From: an uncultured Paracoccaceae bacterium
GTDB lineage: Bacteria > Pseudomonadota > Alphaproteobacteria > Rhodobacterales > Rhodobacteraceae
Direction: 5' to 3'
Assembly (NCBI GenBank): GCA_951812305.1
Contig: CATOSB010000003.1
Coordinates: 92,001 to 156,000, forward strand
Length of the DNA stretch: 64,000 nt
Position numbers and translations under genes: made by a program. Positions 8,833 to 17,969 of this stretch are shown piece by piece. Under the pieces are notes generated by a model. It was not told the DNA's origin and searched no databases. It saw nothing but the letters and a program-made list of their open reading frames with translations. The first letter of the stretch is position 1; each line of letters starts with the position of its first letter.

Positions 8833-9873
8833 ATGAAACTTCTTATCACCGGCGGCGCGGGGTTTATCGGGTCTGCCGTGGTGCGGCGCGCGGTGGCTGA
8901 TGGAGAGTCAGTGGTCAATGTTGACGCGCTGACCTATGCGTCATGCGAGGCGAATGTGGCCAGTGTTGCCGGCAGCCCGCGTTATGCATTTGAAAAGGCA
9001 GACATCCGCGACCGGGCTGCGCTGGATCGGATCTTTCAGGATCACAGGCCTGACGCAGTGATGCATCTGGCGGCCGAATCCCATGTCGATCGGTCCATTG
9101 ATGCGCCTGGCGATTTCATCGAGACGAACATCACCGGCACCTATAACATGCTGGAGGCCGCGCGCAGTTTCTGGACGGCGCAAAGCAAGCCTGAAAGCTT
9201 TCGGTTCCACCATATTTCCACTGACGAGGTTTTTGGCACTTTGGGCGAAGCGGGGATGTTCACGGAAGAGACGCCCTATGCGCCTAACAGTCCCTATTCC
9301 GCCAGCAAAGCAGCAAGTGATCACCTAGTACGCGCGTGGTCCGAAACCTATGGCTTGCCGGTGGTGGTGACGAATTGCTCCAACAATTACGGGCCATACC
9401 ATTTCCCCGAAAAACTGATTCCGGTGGTGATCCTGAAAGCGCTGGCTGGGGCGCCTCTGCCGATCTATGGCGATGGCAGCAATGTGCGTGACTGGCTTTT
9501 TGTCGAGGATCACGCCGAAGCGTTGTTGTTGGTGCTTCGAAAGGGTGAATTGGGCCGCAGCTATAATATCGGCGGCGAGAATGAGCGTACCAATCTGGAA
9601 CTGGTAGAGACGCTATGCGAAATTCTTGATCGGCTGCGTCCGGGCAATCGGCCATATGCCGAACAGATCACATTCGTCACTGATCGACCCGGGCATGATG
9701 CGCGCTATGCCATCGACCCCACTCGCATTCGCAATGAATTGGGTTGGCAGCCCTCTGTCACAGTCGAAGAGGGGTTGGAGAGAACCGTGCAATGGTATTT
9801 GAATAACGAGCCGTGGTGGCGTGCATTGCAAGACCGCAAGGGTGTGGGCGAGCGTTTGGGACAAAGAGTTTGA
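8833..9873 (+). CDS. rmlB: dTDP-glucose 4,6-dehydratase
   Basis: 346 residues from the ATG at 8833, which has GGAG 9 nt upstream. The extended SDR shows the NAD loop GGAGFIGS (residues 7-14), [19 protein letters not shown] with the catalytic Thr-Asp-Glu, and YSASKAASD with the Tyr-x-x-x-Lys. It forms dTDP-4-keto-6-deoxyglucose. The rmlA and rmlD genes that normally accompany rmlB and rmlC are absent: 46 bp downstream an IS4 copy begins, and that copy has no matching target duplication, so the rest of the operon was probably lost by rearrangement. Confidence 0.93.
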   Translation: MKLLITGGAGFIGSAVVRRAVADGESVVNVDALTYASCEANVASVAGSPRYAFEKADIRDRAALDRIFQDHRPDAVMHLAAESHVDRSIDAPGDFIETNITGTYNMLEAARSFWTAQSKPESFRFHHISTDEVFGTLGEAGMFTEETPYAPNSPYSASKAASDHLVRAWSETYGLPVVVTNCSNNYGPYHFPEKLIPVVILKALAGAPLPIYGDGSNVRDWLFVEDHAEALLLVLRKGELGRSYNIGGENERTNLELVETLCEILDRLRPGNRPYAEQITFVTDRPGHDARYAIDPTRIRNELGWQPSVTVEEGLERTVQWYLNNEPWWRALQDRKGVGERLGQRV

Positions 9874-9919
9874 TCTGAGGGACATTGGGTGCCAATTGTC
9901 AAAATAAATAGCCAGCTGG

Positions 9920-11109
9920 CTTACCACCCTTCAAAATTTCCGGATCTGATTTGACGTTTGTCTGATCTGTGTGATTCAAGGAGTCTCCACTGCTGATATT
10001 GGAGGCTGGTTTGTTGGGAAATGTTTGTTTTTCAGAGCTTTATTCGAAGGTTGAGGCGGATTTTCAGGACCGCTTGCTCGGGTATCACAAGTCGCGCCGG
10101 GAGGGATTGTGCATCATAGCAAGCGTGATTTTGAACACGCGCAGCGTCAATCTGATGGAAAATGCGGCTGCTCTGCCCCGCGATATCGGCTCTGTGGACC
10201 ACCGCTATCAATACATTTCGCGGGTTCTGGGCAATCCTCACATCGATACTGATGAGATCATGCAGGCCTATGTTGGTGAAATTTTCCGCCGCCAGTGTGA
10301 GGCCGGAGAAACGATTGTGGTGGCCCTTGATCAAAGCAAGCTCAACGAAGGGCATGAGGTTTTGATGTTATCGGTGCGGATGCGGGATCGGGCCCTCCCG
10401 GTCGCCTGGCGTGTACGCCAGACCAAAGGGCCGATTGGATGGCGCGTGCAACATGAGCTTTTGGAAGCAGTCCGCCCATGGCTCCCGGCGGATGCGCGTG
10501 TGTTGCTGGCGGGAGATCGGTTTTATGGAACCGCCCGATTGGTCGCATGGTGCCAGGAGGCTGGATGGGACTACCGGCTGCGCATGAAGGGAAATATCAC
10601 ACTGCAACATCAGGGTGGCGAGATGATGACGCGCGAAATTGCCCAACTGATGCCCGAAGGGCTTGTAAACGCTGAGCTTTACGGAACGGGCGTCTTTAGC
10701 AACATTGGAGTGCTTCACGAAGAGGGGCACAAAGAGCCTTGGATTATTGCCATGAATGCAGCACCGTCCGAGTACAAGGTGCTCGATTATGGAATGCGTT
10801 GGGGAATTGAAGCCATGTTCTCCGACTTCAAAACCCGGGGCTTTGAAATTACTCAAAGCCAGATCAAAAAGCCGGATCGATTGGCCCGCCTCATTTTGGT
10901 GCTGGCAATCGCCATGTACTGGGCTGTTTCAACCGGAGCAAACGAAGAGCACCACGTCGCAATACGCGGCGAAAAAAGGGGATTCGAAAAGCCCGAAGGT
11001 CCTTATGCTCTCTCTTCAAGACAGGCCTTCGTGCTATCCGACGATGCCTCGCAGGTTATGCCAAAATCCCCAAGCTCTGGGATGTCTGGCTAAATTGAAG
11101 GGTGGTAAG
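9920..11109 (+). mobile_element. IS4-type element, copy 2 of 5 (no target duplication)
   Basis: Same 1190-bp element, intact ends, opposite orientation to copy 1. The left flank ends gccagctgg and the right flank begins ggttgggca, so the 9-bp flanks do not match. That points to recombination or deletion between IS copies after insertion. It carries the GAA allele shared with copies 3 and 4. Confidence 0.95.
9999..11093 (+). CDS. IS4-family transposase (copy 2)
   Basis: A 364-residue DDE transposase identical in protein sequence to copy 1, intact, with a TTG start. It could transcribe away from rmlB toward the IS66 element. Confidence 0.9.
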   Translation: MEAGLLGNVCFSELYSKVEADFQDRLLGYHKSRREGLCIIASVILNTRSVNLMENAAALPRDIGSVDHRYQYISRVLGNPHIDTDEIMQAYVGEIFRRQCEAGETIVVALDQSKLNEGHEVLMLSVRMRDRALPVAWRVRQTKGPIGWRVQHELLEAVRPWLPADARVLLAGDRFYGTARLVAWCQEAGWDYRLRMKGNITLQHQGGEMMTREIAQLMPEGLVNAELYGTGVFSNIGVLHEEGHKEPWIIAMNAAPSEYKVLDYGMRWGIEAMFSDFKTRGFEITQSQIKKPDRLARLILVLAIAMYWAVSTGANEEHHVAIRGEKRGFEKPEGPYALSSRQAFVLSDDASQVMPKSPSSGMSG

Positions 11110-11191
11110 GGTTGGGCAGCAGTTTCTTGACAAGGAAGACGAACGTATCCGCAGCGTCCTGCGAACGCTCAGCCGGTAAAGGAGCCGAAAC
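11110..11191 (+). other. 82-bp scrap of host DNA between IS4 copy 2 and IS66 copy A
   Basis: One frame reads GQQFLDKEDERIRSVLRTLSR and stops, followed at once by AGGAG and 7 bp to the IS66 end. This looks like the tail of one gene plus the ribosome binding site of the next, both otherwise lost. The protein is not recognised. Confidence 0.45.
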
Positions 11192-12792
11192 GTAACTCCC
11201 AAGCACCCCCCACGTTTGAGTGTTATTGTCAGTTTTATGGTGAGTCGAATTTGCCATTTTGCGCGTGTTTTTTTTCTTTCTTGTCTGAATTCTGTGGCGC
11301 CGGGTTGATTTCTCTGAATCAGTGGTGGGATGGATCAGGTTGCCGCCCTTGAACAACTTCTCGCCACGGCTCTGCGTCGGATCGCTGAGCTTGAAGCTGC
11401 GTTGGCGAGCATGGCGGAAGAGATCACGGACCTGCGCCGACAGTTGGCCAAGAACAGCAGCAATAGCAGCAAGCCCCCTTCAAGTGATGGCCTGAAGAAG
11501 CCAGCCCCGCGCAGCCTGCGTGGCAAATCCGGAAAGAAAAGTGGCGGCCAAGTTGGCCACCGGGGCGACACCCTGCGCCAGACGTCAACACCCGACTTTG
11601 TCGAACGGCATGAGGCGACGCATTGCAGCGCCTGTCAGAGCGCCCTGACGGCGGAGATGGTGAAAGGGATCGAGAAGCGTCAGGTGTTCGACTTGCCTGC
11701 GCCACGCCTGGAGGTCACCGAGCATCAGGCGGCGGTTTATTGTTGCGACCATTGTCGAGCCACGACGACGGCTGGCTTTCCCGATGGCGTGGCCGCGCAT
11801 GTGCAATATGGCACGCGCATGCGGGCAGTGGCGGTCTATTGCAATGTTCAGCAGCTGATACCCGAGGATCGGGTCTGCCAGCTTATGCGCGACCTGTTTG
11901 GGGCCACCAGCTTGTGCGCGGCCAGCGTGACCAACTGGACGCGCGGCGCGGCAAATAAGATGGGTGTCGTGGTTGAACACATTCTCGCCCGGCTTGCCGA
12001 AGGCGGCGTTCGGCATCTGGACGAGACCGGACTTCGTGTTGCCGGCAAGCTGCACTGGCTGCACACGATCTGCGATACCGCCTTCACCCATTACCGCATC
12101 AGCGCCAAACGCGGTGCTGTTCCAACCTTCCTGACCGGCGGGACGATCATTCATGATCACTGGAAACCCTACTACGCCCATATGAGCGGAGTGGACGCCC
12201 ACGCCCTCTGCGGGGCGCATCACTTGCGCGAACTCAAGGCCATCGAAGAGATCGAAAAAGAGCCTTGGGCGACGGAGATGAGCGCAGTGCTTCATAGCGC
12301 CAATCAGCTCAGATGCGCGGCTCAGGATCAAGGCGAGACCGAACTCCCGGAACTGGTTCGCCAGGGTATAGTCACCAGATACATGGCGATCCTCGCCAAG
12401 GGGCTCGCCTTCCACGAACGCCAGCCCCCGCTGGCCAAAAGCCCCGGCACCCGCGGCCGAAAAGCCAGGCGGCCAGGCCACAACCTGCTCCTCCGCCTGC
12501 GTGACTACCGCGATGACGTTTTGCGATTCATCGCCGACTTCGCGGTCCCATTCACAAACAATCAGGCCGAACAGGACCTGCGCATGATGAAGCTGCGCAT
12601 GAAAATCTCGGGCACCTTCCGCACCCTCGAGGGCGCGCGGGTCTTCGCCGACATCAGGTCCGTCATCTCGACGGCCAGAAAACACCGGTTCAACATCCTG
12701 GAAATCCTGACCCTGTCACCACCTCAGATCATCGCACGGCTCTGACGGAACAAAACCCCGCAACCCTATCGGACAGGGTGCTTGGGAGTTAC
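11192..12792 (+). mobile_element. IS66-type element, copy A (no target duplication)
   Basis: A 1601-bp element with ends GTAACTCCCAAGCACCC and its complement. The 8-bp flanks are gccgaaac and ctctaaat, so there is no duplication, unlike copy B at 20,881. It has only the tnpC-type transposase and no tnpA or tnpB, as in the ISBst12-like branch of IS66. A rearrangement using this copy probably removed the neighbouring genes. Confidence 0.92.
11330..12745 (+). CDS. IS66-family transposase TnpC (copy A)
   Basis: 471 residues. An N-terminal leucine-rich coiled coil (EQLLATALRRIAELEAALA) is followed by the KNSSNSSKPPSSDG linker, a zinc-finger-like region with paired Cys (CSACQSAL, CCDHCRA), the DDE domain with HLDETGLRV and HDHWKPYY, and the C-terminal PFTNNQAEQDLRMMKLRMKISG. 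Intact and the same protein as copy B. Confidence 0.92.
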   Translation: MDQVAALEQLLATALRRIAELEAALASMAEEITDLRRQLAKNSSNSSKPPSSDGLKKPAPRSLRGKSGKKSGGQVGHRGDTLRQTSTPDFVERHEATHCSACQSALTAEMVKGIEKRQVFDLPAPRLEVTEHQAAVYCCDHCRATTTAGFPDGVAAHVQYGTRMRAVAVYCNVQQLIPEDRVCQLMRDLFGATSLCAASVTNWTRGAANKMGVVVEHILARLAEGGVRHLDETGLRVAGKLHWLHTICDTAFTHYRISAKRGAVPTFLTGGTIIHDHWKPYYAHMSGVDAHALCGAHHLRELKAIEEIEKEPWATEMSAVLHSANQLRCAAQDQGETELPELVRQGIVTRYMAILAKGLAFHERQPPLAKSPGTRGRKARRPGHNLLLRLRDYRDDVLRFIADFAVPFTNNQAEQDLRMMKLRMKISGTFRTLEGARVFADIRSVISTARKHRFNILEILTLSPPQIIARL

Positions 12793-12806
12793 CTCTAAAT
12801 GATGAA

Positions 12807-13097
12807 TTGGCTACTCGCAAAACACTGTTGATTTCCGTCAGTCTCAGCGCCGCCTTCCCCGAAGGTATGGAAGAGGCGCAAGATTACGTTACCGAAATGA
12901 ATATGCGCACCGGTCTGACACCGGATTCACAGATTCTCGCAGCCGGTGCGATACGTACTGGGAAGTACGACTATTTTGCCCAGCAAGTTGTTCGCTATGT
13001 CGTGTTGCGCGGTCGCAAATTCGATCCCGGCGCGGACGAGCACGAGTTTACGGATTGGGTTGGTCTTGCGGCGGGAATTTCAGAGTTTTTGGGGTGA
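12807..13097 (+). pseudogene. Unrecognised protein, probably 5'-truncated by IS66
   Basis: 96 codons from a TTG, 14 bp beyond the IS66 right end: TRKTLLISVSLSAAFPEG to DWVGLAAGISEFLG. No family is recognised. There is no good start or ribosome site, and the absence of an IS66 target duplication implies that DNA upstream was lost, so this is likely the C-terminal part of a larger protein. It lies in the same scrap of DNA as the tssK fragment and could belong to the same lost cluster, but nothing in the sequence proves that. Confidence 0.4.
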
Positions 13098-13269
13098 CTT
13101 TTCAAGTTTTCGGGCCTCGGAGGCCAAATGCCAACGCGTCAGGTTAGTTCCCGGTCGCGCACCCAAGCATCGATACACCGTCATTTCCTGCATGTGTTCG
13201 AACATTTCGATTGAACGCCAGCCACGAAAAACGCAGTGATTTTGACGGTTTGCTTGTTAACAGACCTTA
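13098..13269. other. Gap before IS630-B copy 1
   Basis: No recognisable gene. One frame (about 13,146-13,269) stays open into the IS630 element and, when joined across it, continues RPYLSLDRRPETLQNRSRSV and stops at about 14,500, 30 bp before the tssK start. It may be the end of the gene that preceded tssK. Confidence 0.35.
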
Positions 13270-14438
13270 TACCAAGGGTGCTTCAAAATGACTCAGCTAT
13301 GGATTTTGGGTACCGCCTGAGGTGCTGAGGTGATTCAAGATTGGCAAAGGAGACCACCGATGCCAGCCAGGATACCGATGCGAGCCGATTTTACCGCCAA
13401 TGATCTGCGCAAGCTTGCCGCAGAGAGTTCTGATGCCCGGCAGAGCCGACGGCTTTTGTCGCTTGCCGCTATCGCCGATGGCATGTCGCGTGGGGCTGCG
13501 GCCCGCATTGGCGGGATGGACCGGCAAACGCTCAGGGACTGGGTGCTCCGTTTCAACGCTGATGGTCCAGCGGGGCTGCTGGATCGGCAGCGAGGAGGCT
13601 CGCGATCCCGCCTTGACAATGCGCAACTGGATGAACTGGCGGCTCTTGTCGAGACCGGTCCTGATCCTGAAAAGGACGGTGTCGTCCGCTGGCGGCGGGT
13701 CGATTTGAAGAATGTGATCAAGGCGCGTTTTGGCGTCGACTATCACGAGCGCCATGTGGGGCAGATTCTGCACAATCTGGGCTTTTCCCACATCAGCGCA
13801 CGCCCTCAGCACCCGGGGCAGGACGTGCAGGTCATTGAGGATTTCAAAAAAACTTCGGCGACAATCTGAAGGAGACGCTTCAGGGGGTGCCGCCGGACAA
13901 ACCCGTCGAAATCTGGTTCCAGGACGAGATGCGTCTCGGTCAGAAGAACACCCGCGTCCGCCAGTGGGCACGCAAGGGCACACGGCCCCGCCAGCCCGCC
14001 GATCAGCGTTACCAAAATGCGTATCTTTTTGGCGCCATCTGCCCCGAACGCGGCACCGGCGCGGCGATCATGATGCCAGCAGCCGACACCTATGCGATGC
14101 AGCGCCACCTGGAAGAAATCAGCAAAATTGTCTCCGATGGCGCCCACGCCGTCATCCTCATGGACCAAGCCGGCTGGCACACGACATCCGCTCTGGAAAT
14201 CCCGCAAAACCTGTCGCTCATGTTTCTGCCGCCCAAATCACCAGAGCTGAATCCAACCGAAAACATTTGGCAATATCTCCGCCAGACATGGCTCGCAAAC
14301 CGGACGTTCGACACATATGACGCGATTCTCGACGCGGGGTGCGAGGCCTGGAACAACCTCATCGCAAGACCGCAAACCATCACATCCATCGCAAGCCGCA
14401 ACTGGGCGAAAGTCGGTCAGATTGAATAACCCTTGGTA
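13270..14438 (+). mobile_element. IS630-type element B, copy 1
   Basis: A 1169-bp element, ends TACCAAGGGT and ACCCTTGGTA, flanked by TTA on both sides. The same element occurs inverted at 50,437-51,605. Confidence 0.92.
13360..14429 (+). CDS. IS630-family transposase in two frames (probable programmed -1 frameshift), copy B1
   Basis: Frame one (13,360-13,869) encodes MPARIPMRADFTANDL with the helix-turn-helix ARIGGMDRQTLRDWVLRFN. It ends ten codons past the TTC-AAAAAAA-C slippery stretch at about 13,843. Shifting -1 there gives FKKNFGDNLKETLQ and continues into the second part (to 14,429) with WFQDEMRLGQ, LMDQAGWHTT and PELNPTENIW, the DDE residues. AGGAG lies 7 nt before the ATG. The second genomic copy has the same A7 and the same split, so the shift is a property of the element and not a recent mutation in one copy. 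Confidence 0.82.
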
Positions 14439-14533
14439 TTACCTGTCCCTTGACCGCAGACCCGAGACTCTACAAAATCGTTCGCGCAGCGTCTGAACTG
14501 GCGTATGATATTCATTTTGGGGACATTCTAGTT

Positions 14534-14618
14534 ATGTCGCGTTACAGTAAAGTCGCTTGGAAGGAAGGACTTTTCCTTAAGCCGCAGCACCTTCAGCAGG
14601 CGGATCGTTACCTGGAAG
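14534..14618 (+). pseudogene. tssK: Type VI secretion baseplate protein TssK, first 28 codons only
   Basis: MSRYSKVAWKEGLFLKPQHL continues QQADRYLE and is then cut by the IS3 element at 14,619. The N-terminus of TssK (VasE/ImpJ) is highly conserved as K-V-x-W-x-E-G-x-F-L-x-P-Q-H-x-Q-Q-x-x-R-Y-L-E, and this fragment matches it throughout. TssK links the T6SS baseplate to the membrane complex. Nothing else of a T6SS is recognised in the window, so this is a relic. Confidence 0.78.
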
Positions 14619-14703
14619 TGTCTGACGTCAGCACTCGTTGGAGAGAATTGGTGATTTGAGCAACGGAGGATTTCTGGTTCATCGGAACTGATATGGAGTG
14701 AAG

Positions 14704-15078
14704 ATGAGACAGAAATCCGGACAGTCGAAAGCCGCCGCTGACAAGGTGGTGAAAGGCATTCGCCGCAAAACCCGCAAGCATTACTCTGCTGAGGAGAAGA
14801 TTCGTGTCGTTCTGGCCGGGCTGCGCGGTGAGGAAAGCATCGCCTCGCTGTGCCGCCAGGAGGGTATTTCCGAGAGCCTGTATTACAGCTGGTCGAAGGA
14901 GTTCCTTGAAGCTGGGAAACGTCGTTTAGCGGGAGACACGGCCCGTCAAGCCACATCACCCGAGGTGAAGGATTTGCGGTCTGAGTCTGCCGCACTCAAA
15001 GAGGTCGTGGCTGAACTCACCCTGGAGAACCGTCTGCTCAAAAAAAGCATGATCGCGGATGGGGAGGACGAGGAATGA
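14704..15078 (+). CDS. IS3 family OrfA (helix-turn-helix)
   Basis: 124 residues from the ATG at 14,704, with GGAG about 6 nt upstream. It shows the transposase_8 pattern HYSAEEKIRVVLAGLRGEESIASLC then EGISESLYYSWSKEFLEAG, and a leucine-rich C-terminal helix (LRSESAALKEVVAELTLEN). It supplies DNA binding and would be fused to OrfB by -1 frameshifting in the AAAAAAG stretch near 15,041 or made separately, since the stop overlaps the OrfB start as ATGA. Confidence 0.88.
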   Translation: MRQKSGQSKAAADKVVKGIRRKTRKHYSAEEKIRVVLAGLRGEESIASLCRQEGISESLYYSWSKEFLEAGKRRLAGDTARQATSPEVKDLRSESAALKEVVAELTLENRLLKKSMIADGEDEE

Positions 15079-16055
15079 GATACCCAGCCTCTGAAAAACT
15101 GGAGATCATTCGCACGGTTGAGGCATCGCATCTGCCGGCCAAGCAGACGTTGGCGATGCTGGGCATCCCCAGCTCGACCTTCTACCGCTGGTACGACCTT
15201 TTCCAGGAAGGTGGTGTCGAGGCTCTGCAGGACAGATCGCCCAACCCAAAATCGGTGTGGAACCGCGTTCCCGACGACAAACGGGATCAAATCATCGACT
15301 TTGCGCTGGAGAATGAGGACCTGACGCCACGAGAGTTGGCGGTGAAGTTCACGGACACCAAGCGTTACTTCGTGTCGGAATCGACGGTGTACAGGCTTTT
15401 GAAGGCGCAAGACCTGATTGCCAGCCCCGCTTTCGTGGTGATCAAGGCTGCCGAAGAGTTCAAAGACAAAACGACGGCCATCAACCAGCTCTGGCAGACC
15501 GACTTCACCTATCTGAAAGTTATCGGCTGGGGCTGGTTCTATCTCAGCACGATCCTGGACGATTACAGCCGCTACATCATCTCCTGGAAGCTCTGCTCAA
15601 CGATGAAGGCCGGGGATGTCACCGATACGCTGGACCTGGCTTTGGCTGCGTCAGGCTGTGATCAGGCGACCGTCCTGCACAAACCACGCCTGCTCAGCGA
15701 CAACGGTTCATCCTACGTTGCCGGTGATCTGGCCGCCTGGCTCGAAGACAAAGGCATGGATCACGTTCGAGGTGCTCCGTTCCATCCGCAAACCCAGGGC
15801 AAGATCGAACGTTGGCATCAGACGATGAAAAAACGGGTCTTGCTGGAGCACTACTATCTGCCCGGTGATCTGGAAAGGCAGATCGAAGCCTTCGTCGAAC
15901 ACTACAACAATCGTCGTTACCACGAGAGCCTGAACAACGTCACGCCAGCCGATGTCTACTTCGGCCGGGCGGAAACCATCCTCAGAGAAAGGGAGAAGAT
16001 CAAGAAACTGACAATCCAGAAACGCCGCTTGCAGCACCAGAAAGCTGCCGCCTAA
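15075..16055 (+). CDS. IS3 family OrfB (DDE integrase-type transposase)
   Basis: 326 residues. N-terminal helix-turn-helix segments (PSSTFYRWYDLF), then an rve-type catalytic core: QTDFTYLKVIG (first Asp), LLSDNGSSYVAGD (second Asp), and HPQTQGKIERWHQTMKKR (Glu). It ends with an IS3-typical YNNRRYHESLNNVTPADVYFG. Starts in the -1 frame overlapping the OrfA stop. Intact. Confidence 0.92.
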   Translation: MRYPASEKLEIIRTVEASHLPAKQTLAMLGIPSSTFYRWYDLFQEGGVEALQDRSPNPKSVWNRVPDDKRDQIIDFALENEDLTPRELAVKFTDTKRYFVSESTVYRLLKAQDLIASPAFVVIKAAEEFKDKTTAINQLWQTDFTYLKVIGWGWFYLSTILDDYSRYIISWKLCSTMKAGDVTDTLDLALAASGCDQATVLHKPRLLSDNGSSYVAGDLAAWLEDKGMDHVRGAPFHPQTQGKIERWHQTMKKRVLLEHYYLPGDLERQIEAFVEHYNNRRYHESLNNVTPADVYFGRAETILREREKIKKLTIQKRRLQHQKAAA

Positions 16056-16130
16056 TATGAAACCCTAGATGGACCAGAGCCTCGGTTAGCCAAAAACCAT
16101 CAGCTCTCCTGAAAACCCTGACGACGGACA

Positions 16131-16500
16131 CTACGTTGAAAGTGATTGAATCGGGATCAACCGAAGGGTCGGTGATTGTTACCGTCGCGCCGGTGTCGCC
16201 AAAGATTACGTCATCGCCGTTATCGAAATCCTCGTTGGTAACCCCACCATCGACCGTCCAGTTGTTGGTGACGGCGTCCCAATTGCCAGGGCCAGATTCA
16301 ACCGAACCGTTTCCGGTTGGGTTTCCAGCATCCCACTCCACTGTGTCAGCAATCGTCGCTAATGGAAGAAATGCCACAATCGCGGAGGTGATCCACAAGG
16401 CGGCCTTTTTTGTAAATGTCGTGGAATGTCGGACTGACGAAATACCTTGATCATCACCAAACAAATGCGGATTTTGAGAATCGGCCCGTAAACGAGTCAT
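16131..16500 (-). pseudogene. Autotransporter-like adhesin, N-terminal fragment
   Basis: From the ATG at 16,500: an extended signal peptide (hydrophobic ALWITSAIVAFLPLATIADT at about residues 34-53), then WDAGNPTGNGSVESGPGNWD, NWTVDGGVTNEDFDNGDDVIFGD and VTITDPSVDPDSITFNV. This is the start of a beta-helix passenger with autotransporter-associated repeats, exported and displayed on the surface. IS3 cuts it after about 124 codons; the passenger and beta-barrel are missing. Confidence 0.72.
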
Positions 16501-16779
16501 AACGCTACACCCAATTAAATTCAGTTTTCGGGAGGCAATCTGCCAATGTACTGCAAGATGTGCAATAATTTTTGCGTTATTTTGAAAAGGAATAACCGGG
16601 CTGTGTGCTGTTTTTGCCTTTGGCGACGTATTTTCAAATATAGGGCTTCACGTTTAAGGATCACGCCCGGTTCGGCACCGGCAAGAACTCTCAGGTGAAA
16701 TTTCAAGACATCAAATTTATTTGCCAGCTCCGACAGCAATCATTTCCAAGTTACCTGGGCCAATTCGTCCGGCCCAGTT
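16501..16779. other. Upstream region of the adhesin fragment
   Basis: 279 bp, visibly AT-rich, no convincing gene. It presumably holds the adhesin promoter. The last 9 bases (ggcccagtt, 16,771-16,779) reappear at 24,031-24,039, marking the outer edges of the composite structure. Confidence 0.5.
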
Positions 16780-17969
16780 CTTACCACCCTTCAATTTAGC
16801 CAGACATCCCAGAGCTTGGGGATTTTGGCATAACCTGCGAGGCATCGTCGGATAGCACGAAGGCCTGTCTTGAAGAGAGAGCATAAGGACCTTCGGGCTT
16901 TTCGAATCCCCTTTTTTCGCCGCGTATTGCGACGTGGTGCTCTTCGTTTGCTCCGGTTGAAACAGCCCAGTACATGGCGATTGCCAGCACCAAAATGAGG
17001 CGGGCCAATCGATCCGGCTTTTTGATCTGGCTTTGAGTAATTTCAAAGCCCCGGGTTTTGAAGTCGGAGAACATGGCTTCAATTCCCCAACGCATTCCAT
17101 AATCGAGCACCTTGTACTCGGACGGTGCTGCATTCATGGCAATAATCCAAGGCTCTTTGTGCCCCTCTTCGTGAAGCACTCCAATGTTGCTAAAGACGCC
17201 CGTTCCGTAAAGCTCAGCGTTTACAAGCCCTTCGGGCATCAGTTGGGCAATTTCGCGCGTCATCATCTCGCCACCCTGATGTTGCAGTGTGATATTTCCC
17301 TTCATGCGCAGCCGGTAGTCCCATCCAGCCTCCTGGCACCATGCGACCAATCGGGCGGTTCCATAAAACCGATCTCCCGCCAGCAACACACGCGCATCCG
17401 CCGGGAGCCATGGGCGGACTGCTTCCAAAAGCTCATGTTGCACGCGCCATCCAATCGGCCCTTTGGTCTGGCGTACACGCCAGGCGACCGGGAGGGCCCG
17501 ATCCCGCATCCGCACCGATAACATCAAAACCTCATGCCCTTCGTTGAGCTTGCTTTGATCAAGGGCCACCACAATCGTTTCTCCGGCCTCACACTGGCGG
17601 CGGAAAATTTCACCAACATAGGCCTGCATGATCTCATCAGTATCGATGTGAGGATTGCCCAGAACCCGCGAAATGTATTGATAGCGGTGGTCCACAGAGC
17701 CGATATCGCGGGGCAGAGCAGCCGCATTTTCCATCAGATTGACGCTGCGCGTGTTCAAAATCACGCTTGCTATGATGCACAATCCCTCCCGGCGCGACTT
17801 GTGATACCCGAGCAAGCGGTCCTGAAAATCCGCCTCAACCTTCGAATAAAGCTCTGAAAAACAAACATTTCCCAACAAACCAGCCTCCAATATCAGCAGT
17901 GGAGACTCCTTGAATCACACAGATCAGACAAACGTCAAATCAGATCCGGAAATTTTGAAGGGTGGTAAG
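16780..17969 (-). mobile_element. IS4-type element, copy 3 of 5
   Basis: 1190 bp with intact ends, left arm of the composite structure. Its outer flank matches that of copy 4; its inner flank gatttcgta starts the cargo. GAA allele. Confidence 0.95.
16796..17890 (-). CDS. IS4-family transposase (copy 3)
   Basis: Intact 364-residue transposase, same protein as the other copies, reading away from the cargo. Confidence 0.9.
   Translation of the reverse strand: MEAGLLGNVCFSELYSKVEADFQDRLLGYHKSRREGLCIIASVILNTRSVNLMENAAALPRDIGSVDHRYQYISRVLGNPHIDTDEIMQAYVGEIFRRQCEAGETIVVALDQSKLNEGHEVLMLSVRMRDRALPVAWRVRQTKGPIGWRVQHELLEAVRPWLPADARVLLAGDRFYGTARLVAWCQEAGWDYRLRMKGNITLQHQGGEMMTREIAQLMPEGLVNAELYGTGVFSNIGVLHEEGHKEPWIIAMNAAPSEYKVLDYGMRWGIEAMFSDFKTRGFEITQSQIKKPDRLARLILVLAIAMYWAVSTGANEEHHVAIRGEKRGFEKPEGPYALSSRQAFVLSDDASQVMPKSPSSGMSG

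Larger units (their letters stand above)
14619..16130 (+). mobile_element. IS3-family element
   Basis: 1512 bp. Left end TGTCTGACGTCAG and right end complement TGTCCGTCGTCAG, imperfect inverted repeats with terminal TG...CA. Two overlapping frames, orfA and orfB. Flanks are aag on the left and cta on the right, so there is no 3-4 bp duplication: the element sits at a junction between a T6SS scrap and an adhesin scrap that were probably not adjacent originally. Confidence 0.88.

Noticed and set aside
11585..12685. 366-codon open frame antisense to the IS66 transposase (also at 21,274-22,374)
   Set aside because: It is a mirror of a GC-rich transposase gene with a complete functional frame on the other strand; no start site, no recognisable protein features.
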